DNA from: Dryas octopetala
Lineage: Eukaryota; Streptophyta; Magnoliopsida; Rosales; Rosaceae
Direction of reading: 5' to 3'
NCBI GenBank assembly: GCA_963921425.1
Contig: OY992833.1
Coordinates: 7,413,228 to 7,477,227 of the forward strand
Length of the DNA: 64,000 nt
Made by a program: the position numbers and the translations under genes. The stretch's first letter is position 1. Every line of letters begins with the position of its first letter. Below are positions 47,845 to 60,703 of this stretch, in pieces. The notes below the pieces were generated by a model that saw only the letters and a list, made by a program, of their open reading frames with translations, was not told where the DNA came from and did not search any database.

Positions 47845-49639
47845 GATTGGGTTTAAAGGCATCATGTTTCTTCTAGTGAGACTCCCTAACTTTTGGCATC
47901 TCTCACAAAATTGGCAATACACATGGGCATCACGGAAAATGGAAGGCCAATAGAAACCACATTGAAGGATCTTGGTGGCGGTTTTTTTAGCACTAAAGTG
48001 GTCTCCACAAGCATGGTCATGACAAAATGAAATGATATTGGATTGCTCACTATTCGGGATACATCTCCTAATAATTTGATCAGGACAATATTTGTACAAG
48101 TAAGGATCATCCCAAAAATAATGTTTGACCTTAATTAGATATTTAGATATATTTTGCTTGGTCCAATGGGAAGGTATCTCATTAGTGACAAGGAAATTCA
48201 TAATATCTGCATACCATGGTGTTTGAGAAACAAGCATAAGTTGCTCATCAGGAAATGTCTCAGTGATGAGAATGGACTCCTCACATGACTCAACTATCAA
48301 TCTAGAAAGATGATCGGTAACCACATTTTCGGACCCTTTTTTGTCACGGATTTCAATGTCAAATTCTTGGAGCAAAATGATCCAACGGATTAGGCGGGGT
48401 TTAGAATCTTTTTTAGACAAAAGGTATTTTAAAGTCGCATAATCAGAATCAACAATAATTTTAGTGCCTAAAAGGTAAGACCTAAACTTGTCTAACGCAA
48501 AGACAACCGCCAAAAGTTCTTTTTCAGTGGTGAAATAGTTAAGTTGGGCATCATTGAGGGTCTTGCTTGCATAGCAAATGACATGGGGCAACCTACCAAC
48601 TCGTTGACCCAAAACGGCACTTATGGCGTAATCGGATGCATCACACATAATCTCAAATGGTTCACTCCACATGGGAGGTCTAATGATGGGAGCAGAGGTC
48701 AACAAAGACTTAAGTTTATCAAAGGTACAAATACAATCATCATCAAAGACAAAAGATGAATCTTTGGCAAGTAAATTGCATAAGGGACATGAAATTATGC
48801 TCAAATCTTTGATGAATCTTCGATAAAAATCGGCATGTCCTAAGAAAGATCTAATTTTCTTAACAGTACGTGGGAGTGAAAGATTAGAAATTAGATCAAC
48901 TTTAGCCTTATCAACCTCAATGCCCTTAGAAGAAATGATATGCCCTAATACAATACCCTTTTTGACTATGAAGTGACATTTTTCCTAATTTAAAACACAA
49001 TTTTTCTCCTTGCAACGAATTAAAACCAATGAAAGATGGTGCAAACATTCATCAAAAGAAGACCCAAAGGTGGAAAAATCATCTATAAAAACCTCAGGAA
49101 ACCGCTCTACCATGTCGGAGAAAATATAAATCATGCACCTTCGAAAGGTAGTGGGAGCATTACATAACCCAAAAGGCATGCGACGGTAAGTGAAAGTACC
49201 AAATGGGCAAGTGAAGGTGGTCTTTTCTTGGTCCTCGGGTGCAATGAGGATTTGGTTATACCCAGAATTACCATCAAGAAAGCAATAATAGGCATTACCG
49301 ACTAACCTCTCAAGCATTTGGTCAATAAAAGGAAGAAGGAAGTGGTCTTTCCCAATGACGGCATTCAATTTCCTATAATCTATGCACACACGCCAACTGG
49401 TTTGCACTCGTGTGGAATCAATTTATTGTCATCATTTTTCACAATAGTGATACCAGATTTCTTTAGAATAACTTGGACAGGGCTCACCCAATGACTATCA
49501 GAAATGGGGTAAATGACTCCAACATCTAACAATTTCAAAACCTCACTCCTTACTACTTCCTTCATGGTAGGATTTAAACGTCTTTGAGGCTTACGAGAAG
49601 TCTTAGTGTTATCTTCTAAGTGGATCCTATGCATGACAT
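47845..49639 (-). pseudogene. G1 gypsy reverse transcriptase, RNase H and integrase N-terminus
   Basis: On the minus strand 49639-48985 reads as reverse transcriptase: RIHLEDNTKTSRKPQRR, WVSPVQVILKKSGIT, CIDYRKLNAV, PFGLCNAPTTF and the catalytic VFIDDFSTFG. A one-base shift lies near 49395 and a TAG at 48985 replaces the Trp of NWEKCHF. RNase H follows ([33 protein letters not shown]), then the integrase zinc-binding region ([29 protein letters not shown]) up to PLNPILV, where X4 cuts in. The right end at 49639 (MHRIHLED) is joined to a truncated LTR of G2. The order and wording are those of Athila-like Ty3/gypsy elements. Confidence 0.9.
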
Positions 49640-51043
49640 ACACACACGATATGGGGGGTTGTAAGTTGTGAAACACACACACACCACCAAACACACGCAC
49701 ACACCCAATTGTCTAGCAATGTTAAGATATCTGAATCCATCACATATTAAAAGATAACAACTATTATGGTGACATGCAATTCAATGTAAACACACACAAT
49801 TAAGTTTGCTAGCCGAAAGGCCTTGATTATGGGACACTCTTTAACTATGTTTTCCTTATTCATAAATTAAGAGCTTGATTATCGCTACTTAACCTAGTTA
49901 ACTCACATGTTCCTAGGAAGCTTGATTATCGTCTACCTAAGCTGTTAACCATGCAAGAGTTATTAAGAACTTATGAAAACAGCAAACACATAAAGCATGA
50001 TAGAATCTTGATTATCGATCTAGATGATATCTATGAAACCTATTTATCAAAGATAAGTTCTTAGGTTATCTTCATGTTACCTACTGAATTGATTAGCTTG
50101 ATTATCACCTTTCAATTTCATTACTAGATGCAAACATACCTAAGGTGGCCAGCCAAAGAATGAAAACAACTAGAATCAATTTAACTAGACAATAGGAATT
50201 AATAATATCATGGCTTTATTTCATTAACCATAAAATCAGGGCTTTACTTCACATAAAATCGCATGGCTTTATTTCATTAACCATAAATCAACATCGAATC
50301 AAATAATATGGATATCATCATAATCTTAACATGCAAGAACAATCAAACTAACTCATAAATAAATTAAGAAACAAAAGAAACATAACATATATAAATTCTC
50401 AATCCATTGTTGAACAAATAACTAAACTAATTGAACAATTGATATAAAAGAAAATTAAGAAAAAGCATAGAGGGGGCTGTGGCACAAGAAGGAGCAAGAG
50501 AGAGAGACCACACAAGCTAGTCCTCACGGCTAGGGTTAGCTAGGGCTTGCGGCAAAGCGGCTCTCTTCTTCTCTCTCTCAATGTCGACTACTCTATCTCT
50601 CTCTCTAGAAATCTAAAAATAAAAATAAAGTAAAGTGTTGAAGATCTAAGATGCTAGATCTATTTTATGAATTATGAGAGAATGAGGTCCTTATATAGGA
50701 TTGAGGAGGTGAAGCTTTCCTTGTCCCACAAGGCTAGGGTTTTCAGCAAAGAATTGGGCTTTGGGCTGAATTTAGGACTCTTTTGGGCGTCACTTTCGTT
50801 TCAGCTCGCGGAACTGCTGCGCTACCTTCACTAAAATGGCTATATCTTGAGCTACGCAACTCGGAATTGAAATCCGTAAAATTTCCTGCGAAGCTAACAT
50901 CCATAGCTTTCCAACCATATATGGCATGACACCTGATTCGATCTGTAGAAATACAAAATCACTGTCGAAATTTAATGCTCTATTTTACAGGGTTTTGACT
51001 TCTTCTTCAACTAGGATTCCTTGTGATCTTTGACTAAATCTTG
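49640..51043 (-). mobile_element. G2 LTR, left copy (truncated)
   Basis: Direct repeat of 53625-54994 at high identity over about 1.4 kb, apart from small indels (for example about 30 extra bases near 50215). Landmarks shared are CACACACGATATGGGG, GGCCTTGATTAT and TGCGGAACTGC-like GCTCGCGGAACTGCTGCGC. It lacks the first roughly 150 bases present in the right copy (53477-53624) and is fused inside a CA-run to the G1 reverse transcriptase. No target duplication can be seen. Confidence 0.8.
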
Positions 51044-51613
51044 ACTTAGATGATTGTATTTTGATATGGGTTTGTCACCCTAATTGAAAACAAAACTTAA
51101 AATTTTTTTTTTTTGAAAAATTGCTCTAGAGGAACGGACCTCCAGAGAGCATGGCTCGAGGAAGTGTACAGAAGGACTGGTCCTTAATGAGAGAGGACCG
51201 AACCTCCAGAAGCGAAGCTCCATTCCAGCTATAGAGAGGACCGGTCCTCACTTTTAAGGACCGGACCTCCAGAGAGTTCGTCTTCTTCCAGTAGTGCAGA
51301 GGATCGGACCTCCAAGGAGGGGACTGAACCTCTAGGCCAAAATTTAGAAATTTTTTTTCTAAAACCTTAGAAATCTAAGAACAAAAACGAAAGAACTTGC
51401 CTTTCCCCCCAAACTTAAATGACACATTGCCCTCAATGTGAAAGAAATAACAACATGCATGATCAATTAAGTGAAGGAAATAAAACACACCAAAATGAAA
51501 TTAAAAGTGAAATTGTCTCATAAAGTAAAGATAAAAATTCGTTACTCACATAAGCAAGCAATCGGCCTTCGTCTAGCTGCAAAGTCTCCTCGATCTCCTA
51601 GACTCGGCTTCTC
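51044..51613 (-). other. G2 region between left LTR repeat and gag, with polypurine tract
   Basis: A short degenerate repeat of GACCGGACCTCCAGAG type occurs about six times at 51130-51330. On the minus strand GTTTGGGGGGAAAGG (about 51400-51414) resembles a polypurine tract. The segment 51044-51395 does not match the corresponding end of the right LTR (54995-55537). Confidence 0.5.
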
Positions 51614-53324
51614 TTATTCCTTGATCTCAAACTCCCCTATATTGCAAGATATGATGAACGGCCTGAGATCCTTCTTCTTCCTTGGGAGGTGAGTGAACAA
51701 ATAATGCTTAATCTCATTTGAAACTTGTACTCCCTCATCTCTTACTCCTTTCTCAATTATTTTCAGCTCTTGCAAAGTAGATGGAAACTTATTGACATAT
51801 TTAGGCAAAGGGGGTGGCTCGGACTCACTTGAGTATTCCTTATCCATGCTCGAGTCCTTCTCCTCATCATCATCAGAAATCTCAATTACTTCTCTAGTTT
51901 CAATGACTTGGATTCTCCTTCCCCTCTTGACCTTCCTTGTAGTCCTAGTTATCACATTGACATGCTCGGCTCCTTTAGGGTTGACTACCGGTTGGCTAGG
52001 TAACTTGCCTTACTCTCTTTACCCCAAAGCATTAGCAATCTGCCCCATCTACACCTCCAAAATCCCAATAGCCTTAGCGTTGGCTTGAAGTTGTTGCTCA
52101 TTCTTCTGCATAAAAGTATTATTGCTTTGAGTAAGGGCTGTGTTACTTTGAGCAATTTGAGCAATTTTATCCTCCAAAGAAGTCCTATTGGCATTAGGGT
52201 GCACATAGGACTGAAAATTCTGATTACCATTCCCTTGTTGTCCACTATTGCTTCCACTTGCTTGTTGACCATTATTGCTCCACCTAAAATTGGGATGGTT
52301 CCTCCATCCAGGGTTGTAAGAATTTGAATATAGATCGTTCAGCTCCCTTTTGAAGTTCCCGACTTGATTCACTTGCTCCATGTTACCTTCTTGATCATTC
52401 TCACTTGCCTTCTCTTGTGCAAGGGCCAAATGCTTAACCATTGTCTTGATTTTGGCAATCTCTTTCTCTATGGCATTTGGTACAGCTGCAACCCCATACA
52501 TTCCTCTTTTTACGTTCCCCTAGTGCGATTAAAGTTCCATTGCTGCAAATTCAGTGCCAACGACTCAAATAATTCCTTAGCCTCCTCGTTGGTCTTGGCC
52601 ATAAGTGATCCTCCACATGCGGCATCAACCATTGATTGGTCCCTCTCCAACAATCCTTGATAAAAGCAAATCATCAAGTACCATAGCTCAAAGTTATGAT
52701 GGGGACAAAGATTCAGAAACTCATTGAAGCGCTCCCATGTCTCATGAAACGGTTCATCAGCCCTTTGTACAAAACCTAAGATTTCTTTCCTAATCCCATT
52801 CGTCTTGGCAGCGGGAAAGAATTTCTTCAAGAACTTGTTAGAAAGATCATCCCATGTTGAGATGGATGCACTTGGAAGTGAAAATAACCACTTCTTGGCC
52901 TTGTCCTTCAATGAAAACGGAAACAACCTAAGACGATACTGATTCTTATCAATCCCCCTATGCTTGGCAGTCTCACTCACCCCTCGGAATTCCTTCAAGT
53001 GGTGGATTGGATCCTCCCCATCCAGTCCATGAAAGCTCAGCAAGAGATGAATTGTCCCACTCTTGATCTCAAAATCATTGGCACGGGAGCATAGCTAATG
53101 CATGACGCCTGCGCGGGCAAAGATGGTGATGAAAAGTAACTCAAAGGCCGGCTCGGGTTGGCTTCCTCCTCATTGTGATCAGCCATGTCTTCCAAATCTG
53201 AACTGACAATACTAGGGCTACGTACACGCTTTCTTGATGCTATGAGAGCTTGTGATAGGGCTTCTTCGTATCTATTTTCGAGGTTAGAACTCATAAACAA
53301 GTACCTACATAAGGACACCCACAA
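51614..53324 (-). pseudogene. G2 gypsy gag, broken
   Basis: Minus-strand frames give, in order, an N-terminal part (53324-53037), the gag core (53043-52510: SFHGLDGEDPIHHLKEF, LRLFPFSLKDKAKKWLFSL, WERFNEFLNLCPHH), a Gln/Asn-rich linker (52501-52049) and an acidic end (51955-51614) reaching HYLFTHLPRKKKDLRPF. Stops and one-base shifts separate them. No protease, reverse transcriptase or integrase follows before the LTR repeat, so G2 is a gag-only, probably non-autonomous or deleted Athila-like element. It lies entirely inside G1. Confidence 0.85.
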
Positions 53325-53452
53325 ATCAGTAGAAAAGACACTTGTGAAAAAATTGGCATTTATTAAAACTTAAAACAGACTAAAGTAAAGAAAATCCTAT
53401 ACTAACTTAATTACAACGATAAATCAAACTAATTAATGATATTTAGCACCAT

Positions 53453-53470
53453 TCCCCGGCAACGGCGCCA
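53453..53470 (-). other. G2 primer-binding site (tRNA-Asp type)
   Basis: On the minus strand TGGCGCCGTTGCCGGGGA is complementary to the 3' end of plant tRNA-Asp, as used by Athila-type gypsy elements. It lies six bases (AGTTTT) after the LTR end at 53477. Confidence 0.9.
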
Positions 53471-53476
53471 AAAACT

Positions 53477-55537
53477 TGTTATTGTTTTCTTAGAACGAAT
53501 TAAATAACTCAATGCTAAGAATACTCGCAAGTGCACGAATCGCATCAATAGCAAAGCATGTAAATATGAGGTCAATCCCACGAGGAATGGTTAAATACAC
53601 ATCAAATCAATTTGATTTATCCACTAACACACACACACACGATATGGGGGTTGTAAGTTATGAAACACACGCACACACCCAATTGTCTTGCAATGTTAAG
53701 ATATCTGAATCCATCACATATTAATAGATAACAACTATTATAGTGACATGCAATTCAATGTAAACACACACAATTAAGTTTGCTAGTCGAAAGGCCTTGA
53801 TTATCGAACACTCTCTAACTATGTTTTCCTTATTCATAAATTAAGAGCTTGATTATCGCTACTTAACCTAGTTAACTCACATGTTCCTAGGAAGCTTAAT
53901 TATCGTCTACCTAAGCTGTTAACCATGCAAGAGTCATTAAGAACTTATGAAAACAGCAAACACATAGAGCATCATAGAATCTTCATTATCGATCTAGATG
54001 ACATCTATGAAACCTATTTATCAAAGATAAGTTCTTAGGTTATCTTCTTGTTACCTACTGAATTGATTAGCTTAATTATCACCTTTCAATTTCATAACGA
54101 TTACTAGATGCAAATATACCTAAGGTGGTCAGCCAAAGAATGAAAACAACTAGAATCAATTTAACTAGACAATAGGAATTAATCGCATGCAAACTTCACA
54201 TAAAATCGCATGGCTTTATTTCATTAACCATAAATCAACATCGAATCAAATAATATGGATATCATCATAATCTTAACATGCAAGAACAATCAAACTAACT
54301 CATAAATAAATTGAGAAACAAAAGAAACATAACATATATAAATTCTCAATCCATTGTTGAACAAATAACTAAACTAATTGAACAATTGAAATAAAAGAAA
54401 ATTAAGAAAAAGCATAAAGGGGGCTGCGGCACAAGAAGGAGCAAGAGAGAGAGAGAGCACACAAGCTAGTCCTCACGGCTAGGGTTAGCTAAGGCTTGCG
54501 GCAAAGTGGCTCTCTTCTTCTCTTTCTCAATGTCGACTACTCTCTCTCTCTCTCTCTAGAAATCTGAAAATAAAAATAATGTAAAGTGTTGAAGATCTAA
54601 GATGTTAGATCTATCTTCTGAATTATGAGAGAATGAGGTCCTTATATAGGAGTGAGGAGGTGAAGCTTTACTTGTCCCACAAGGCTAGGGTTTTCAGCAA
54701 AGAGTTGGGCTTTGGGCTGAATTTTGGACTCTTTTGGGCTTCACTTTTGTTTCTGCTCGCGGAACTGCTGCGCTACCTTCACTAAAATGGCTATATCTTG
54801 AGCTATGCAACTCGGAATCGAAATCTGTAAAATTCCCTGCGAAACTAACATCCGTAGCTTTCCAACCATATATGGGATGACACCTGATTCGATCTGTAGA
54901 AATACAGAATCACTGTCGAAATTTAATGCTTTATTTTAGAGGGTTTTGACTTCTTCTTAAACTAGAATTCCTTGTGATCTTTGACTGAATCTTGTGAAAT
55001 TTTCCTTGAGCATAAAAGATTCCTTCCTTGGGCCTTGGATCAACTGAGTGGGTGCGGCATAGGCTTGGGCTTTCGGATCTTTGAATGGCATAACTTGGGC
55101 TTCCTCCAATTGGGCTAGGAATAGGCGCATGGCCTTGGTCCTTCTTGGGCTAGAGTTGTGTGCATGGCCTATAGTGCATGGGTTGCATATATGTGTGGTC
55201 CATGTCATGTGATGATGTGCCACGGTTGACCATTGACTTTGACCTTTGACCTTTGACCAAAAGTCAACCTTGACCAAAAAGATTCCCTAAAAGATTTTAT
55301 CTGAGATTCTCTAAAGATTCCTTCCAGATTTCAAATCCTTCTAGAAGATTCTCTCAAGATTCTTTTTTCAATTTTTTCTTTTTTTAGCTCAAAATAGCCT
55401 CATTTAGCTTCTTTCTTTATCATTGCTTCATTTAATCTACAAAACACTAAAACAAACTATGAAGACCTAAAATATCAAGTTCTTGCACTCTAGATTAGGG
55501 AATTAGTCATAAAATGATGCAAATTGGACACTCAACA
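53477..55537 (-). mobile_element. G2 5' LTR (right copy), 2.06 kb
   Basis: On the minus strand it starts TGTTGAGTGTCC (55537), just after GGAAGCCATAGGTTGGT of G1 pol, and ends AATAACA (53477), followed by the primer site. It contains a CA microsatellite near 53624-53641, CT-rich DNA near 54540-54558 and TGACTTTGACC-type repeats near 55230-55260. The start and the stretch before it resemble the G1 LTR (TGTTGAGTGC). Confidence 0.85.
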
Positions 55538-57261
55538 ACCAACCTATGGCTTCCTTATGTTCCCTCAAAATTTTCACAAGCTTGCATTCTTGCTCATCAT
55601 TTAAATCGAAGGCTATGATCACGAGTAAAGTATCAGAAGACCCTCAAAACACATACTTGAGGTTATCAGGTAATGGTTTGAAATCTAGCTTGGGTGGCTC
55701 AACAGTGGAAGGAAGTGGAGGATTATTGGAAAAAAGGAAAAGGTTCTACTCTTGGTTTCCAATTTGTGGTGTTCATGATGGGTGTGGAGTCCAAAAGTGC
55801 ATTGACTTCTTCTTTGGCTTCATTAATATCAAAGTGACAACCAAAGTGAGCTAAGCATGCTTCTTGTGGGTCCTCAACACTATCCCTATGGAATGAGTCT
55901 ACCACTATTTGTTCGATTAAATTAACCTCACCAATGCTATCCTCACCCTCTTATGGTTGGTGACTTATGTTAAAAATATTAAGATCCATAGTTAAGTTCC
56001 CCAATGACAAATTCATGACTCCATTCCTATAATTAATTTGGGCATTTGCGGTAGCAAGGAATGGACGTTCTAAAATCACAGGTTTTTTATCATAAGCATT
56101 AGTTACGGGTTGGGTGTCTAGCACAATGAAATCCACAGGAAAATAAAACTCATTCACTTTGACCAAAACATCTTCCACCATTCCCCTAGGAATTTTTACC
56201 GACCTATCTGCTAAAGAAAAGGTGCCTTGGTTCACAAACGGTTTCCTAAAATTATTAAGGGCATTCGCATGCTCAACATTACTCTCGAAAAAAGTATACA
56301 AGGAAGGACATGCATGGAGATTATGCATCGAGCTAACACAATGAGAACAAACCTCATTTTGGACATGATTAACGGCACTCATGGTTTGACTTAAGGCTAA
56401 TGCCTCCACCTTTTTCGTTAGGCTCTCAATCTTAGACCCTAAGTCTACATCGCCTGTCACTTCATACATCCCCCCACGCTTTGGTTCTTTGGCTTGCCTA
56501 ACATGTGGGTTGGAGAAATCCCATTGTTGAGAATTTTCGGATAATTTTTCAAAGAAATCATAGGCTTGCTCTTCCCTAAGATTTAAAAACGCACCCTCAT
56601 TCATGGACTCTACCATATTGCGATTTATTTGAGTTAAACCGTTGTAAAAGTATTGCACCAAATGTCACGTCTCGAAACCATGATGAGGACATCGCAAAAT
56701 TAAATCCTTGAATCGCTCCCAACTCTCATAAAGCTGCTCATCATCTTTTTGTCTGAACTCCGAAATGTCTCTCCTAAGCGCGTTAGTCCTAGACATTGGG
56801 AAATATTTTGACAAATTTTTTTTAACAAGTTGATCCCATGAAATGATGGAACTGGGGGGTTGGGAGTTCAACCAAGCTTTCGCTTTGTCCTTTACAGAAA
56901 ATGGGAATAAACGGAGACGCACAGACTCATCAGGAAAATTTTGGTATCTAGAGGTTGAGCAAATTTCAATGAATTCTGTAACGTATGTGTACGAGTCCTC
57001 TCGATCCAATCCGTGGTAGGAAGACAACAATTGAATGATGTGGGGTTTAATCTTAAAATGGGTTGCGGTAGTGTGGGGAAAAACTATGCAAGAAGGGGTG
57101 TCAATGATGACGGGAGCAAAATAATCTCTTAACGGACGAATTTCAATGTTTTCACCCATTTCAATTATCGGTTCAATTATTTTTCTTAAATGTCTAAGTG
57201 TTCTCTCAATTTCAAGGTCAAAATGTGCTAAATCGTGGTTCAATGAACGACGACCAAGCAT
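55538..57261 (-). pseudogene. G1 gypsy gag-protease region
   Basis: From 57261 the minus strand reads a gag (MLGRRSLNHDLAHFDLEIER, LRLFPFSVKDKAKAWLNSQ, WERFKDLILRCPHHGFET). A TGA at 56665-56667 replaces the next Trp, and the frame continues (HLVQYFYNGLTQINRN) to a protease-like region (SLADRSVKIPRGMVEDVL, DFIVLDTQPV) ending at 55951. The part with the catalytic Asp is missing, so an internal deletion is likely. Further fragments (55905-55723, then PPKLDFKPLPDNLKYVFW and LREHKEAIGW) lead to the point where G2 is inserted at 55537. The reading resumes at 49639 with MHRIHLED; about a dozen expected codons are lost there. Confidence 0.85.
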
Positions 57262-58870
57262 ACACTAGATGGCTTTCAAAAGAATTTTTCAAAAAAAACT
57301 TTTTTGTTTTAATTTAATTAACTACCCTTCTTAGACGAAAATATGGACAAACTAACTAACAAATAAAGCAAACACAAAAAATCACAAAACAAGGAGTTAA
57401 TCCAAACAAGCAATTTAATTATCTTTTATTTAGCCTTGGGAGGTGTCTTTTAGACAATCCTAATCTTGATTAAGCACTAGACAAGCTCCTCCTCTGTTTC
57501 AAAGTAAATTAGTGGCGTACCGATATAAGGTTCTCCAAAATAAAACCAGCCTGGTTCTGGAAGGGGTGGAGGAGTCACAGAGGGTCTCTCTTAAAAACCA
57601 GTCTCCTTTAAGCATCAAGATGATTGCAACCTTAAAGAACCTTTCTAGACATTGTACTTTCAAAAACACTCACCGGAGTATCCACTAATTGACTCCTTCC
57701 AAGAGAGTCCTATGAGCTTCGTGAACCATTTGGCCAATGTCTACTTAATCTTAATTAAATTGAGTTTGAGATTAACAAATGCAAGAGATGGTTAGTCTAG
57801 GTGGGCAAGGACTTGGTGATTAAATCCAATCCTTATCTTGTTGGGGGTGAATGCTCTTACTAGTTGATTATGCAAAAATGCTAATTGAAAATGCAACAAC
57901 CAACAAAACAACGATATATGGAAATTGAAATTGCACAAGTAAGGCAAATACCACTCAAGAAAGCTTTAAAAAGAAAAAATTTAGAGTATACCACTAGTGT
58001 GATGACATTGGCCACAACACACTAGGAGAAGGCAACCAAACTTTTGCTAGCAATTCCCCTTTCTTGATGACCACACATTTGCAAACTTTTCCCCAATGCA
58101 AGCACTAAAAAGAAAATACTAGAATAAATACTACAACTACAACAAAAGGAGAAAGAGAAATAGAACTAAAATAAAAATAAACAAGAGATGAAAATAGGAT
58201 AAAAGAAATGAAATAAGAGGAAATAGAAATTATTTTATCTAATCTTGCAATAGATAAGATGCACAAGACAACAATAAATAAGATCTACACAAATTATACT
58301 AAATGACAAACATATATTATTATTATTATTTTTAACAATAAATAAAACAATAAGAAAAATTCAACAATTGAAACTAGATGCAACAACCTAAAGACAACAA
58401 AGAAATAAATATGCTAATATAATTTTATTTATTTTTAAATAGCAAAGTACACAAAACTAATGGTAAGGAAGATAAAAGATGATGCTAGATACTAGGTATG
58501 GAAGCTATAAAGAAAGAGGAAACTAGATATATGCTAAATAAATTATAACTATCTCAAGCACAAAATAAAGAAAACCACTAAAATAATAATGAATTAAAAA
58601 TGGTAAACTATAAATTTATATATAATTTTTTTTTCTTGGCACCTACAAGAGAAGAGATGCAAGAAAGTGTAAAGACAAAAAAAATTTAATTTTTTTTCGA
58701 CACTTATAAAAGTGGGAAAAAGACAAGGAAACTAAAAAAAATATTAATTAAAAGAAAATTCGAATTTTTTTTTATAATATATAATTATTTTTTACTTAGA
58801 AAAGCAAATTAAATGAAAACTACTGGAAGATTTAAACTAACAAAAAGCCTAAACTAATGCATCAAAACAC
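57262..58870 (-). other. G1 untranslated leader; no gene
   Basis: AT-rich sequence between the primer site and gag. No frame is supported. A/T-rich simple repeats occur at 58315-58330 and 58620-58770. Confidence 0.6.
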
Positions 58871-58888
58871 TCCCCGGCAACGGCGCCA
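58871..58888 (-). other. G1 primer-binding site (tRNA-Asp type)
   Basis: TGGCGCCGTTGCCGGGGA on the minus strand, identical to the G2 site and again six bases from the LTR end. This places G1 in the same Athila-like lineage. Confidence 0.9.
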
Positions 58889-58894
58889 AAAACT

Positions 58895-59329
58895 TGTTGT
58901 AAAATTTTATTTACTTACAAATATACGAGTCTAGTAGTATACTAACGAGGTCGATCCTCAAGGAGTGATGCAAAACGATACACTAAGCTTAAACTTAAGT
59001 TAATTTAAAACTAACCTAGTTTGAAAATTTTGTTAGTTTGTGAGGCACTTAAAAGAAAATGCAACTAAAATATAAAACAAATAAAGTAGATGAAAAGAGA
59101 ATAATGTAAATGAAGGTGCAAGAATTTAAATATTAAATCTAGAAAGAAAAATAACAACTTTTTGGTTTTGGAAGTTAAACAATGGTATAAGAACCAAGGT
59201 TAGGGTTCCACACCACTTATGAACATATTAAGTGAGATTTTTAGAAATTTCCCAAAAAGGAGGGCACCCAAGAGTCACTTGATGCATTCTTACAAAGATA
59301 AACAGATTTGTCTTTTCTAAGTAGTGATA
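58895..59329 (-). mobile_element. G1 5' LTR, 3' portion
   Basis: It lies directly beside the primer site and has an LTR-like terminus (TTTTACAACA on the minus strand). The landmark GGTTAGGGTTCCACACC lies near 59199. At about 59329 it is interrupted by Ty1/copia reverse-transcriptase sequence. Its other portion appears to be 60176-60698. Confidence 0.6.
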
Positions 59330-60175
59330 CACTTTCACCAACATTGTTTTTGAGCTTACAATTAGCATCAAAAGGAGTAACAACATATTTGTTATTGTAA
59401 TGGCCATATTTTCTAAGGACCTTCCCCACATAATGGGATTGAGTGAGAATATATCCATTTTTATCCTTTTGAATACGAATTCCTAGCATGACATCTGCCA
59501 TTCCTAGATCTTTTATGTCAAAACTGAAATTTAACATTATTTTCTTTGTGGAATTTATAACATCTTTGTTTGTTCCCAAAATAAGCATGTCATCAACATA
59601 CAAACATATGATAACACAAAAATTGTTAGAATTCTTAATGTAGACACATTTGTCGCATTCATTAATTTTGAATTAGTGAGTTATCATTGTATGATCAAAT
59701 TTCTCATGCCATTGTTTGGGCGCTTGTTTTAGTCCATATAATGACTTAAAAAGTTCATAAACCTTGTTTTCTTGACCTTTTGCCACAAAACCTTCAGGTT
59801 GTTCCATGTATATCTCTTCGTCCAACTCACCATTTAAGAATGCAATTTTTACATCTATTTGGTGAATTTCCAAATTATAAACAACTGCTAATGCAATTAA
59901 CATCCTAATAAAAGTAATTCTTGAAACTAGTGAATAAGTGTCAAAGAAATCTTAGCCTTCCTTTTGACGGTATCCTTTGGCTACTAACCGAGCCTTATAC
60001 TTTTCTATAGTACCATTCGGCCTTAGTTTCTTTTTGAATATCCAATTATGTCCAATTGCAGCTTGGTTTGCTACCATATGGTAAGTCAACCAATACCCAA
60101 GTATTATTCTACAAAATGGATTCCATTTCACTTTGTATTGCTTCCTTCCAAGAGGTAGCTTCTAGACAAAAGAGG
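59330..60175 (-). pseudogene. Ty1/copia reverse transcriptase fragment
   Basis: Minus-strand frames read as copia reverse transcriptase: KEAIQSEMESIL, NNTWVLVDLPYGSKP, KARLVAKGYRQKEG-like, HQIDVKIAFLNGELDEEIY, SLYGLKQAPKQWHEKFD and the catalytic YVDDMLILG, ending near GESVS. Several stops and shifts occur before 59903, and there is a stop near 59672. It belongs with the copia gag-integrase at 60704-62385, but LTR sequence of the G1 type (60176-60698) separates them. Confidence 0.85.
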
Positions 60176-60698
60176 TAGCTTTTGGAAGACATAGGGTATA
60201 GAACCTTTGACTTGTTGACTTTGACTTTTGACCACTTCTCCTTGTCCACCTAGGAATCCTTATTGACTTAGGATTTCTATCTCACATGGAATTTCACAAT
60301 TACCATTTTGCCCTCATGACTCCTATCTTCATTAGGACTCCATTTTCTACTCGGCTTAGGTTTCCTAGTTCAAATAGGATTTCCTGCTCCAACTACGATT
60401 TCTCATTTCTGGCTTCGGATTGTCATGATTCCTTCTTATTCAAGCTTGATCTTTCCTTGTGAGACTAGGAATCCTAGTTTGACTGAGATTTAGCATTTCT
60501 TGGTGTGACCAGGATTTCTCTACTTTTCCTAGTTTGACTAGGAAATGTCTAAAAATGGTTCTTTCGGCTCCTTTTCTCTTCTTTGCTCATTTTATCCTAT
60601 AAGATAAAAAACAAACCAACAAAACACAAAATACCGAGTTCTTGCACTCTAGGTTAGAGAGTTAGTATCATAAAATAATGTAAAATGAGCACTCAACA
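60176..60698 (-). mobile_element. G1-type LTR, 5' portion, inserted in the copia element
   Basis: On the minus strand it starts TGTTGAGTGC (60698) exactly where the copia frame (CVFIGFVLNSAA) is broken. Its landmark AGTTCTTGCACTCTAG is shared with 55475-55495 of the G2 LTR, and TGACTTTGACTTTTGACC is similar to 55230-55265. It ends at copia reverse-transcriptase sequence at about 60175. Confidence 0.65.
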
Positions 60699-60703
60699 TG
60701 CAG

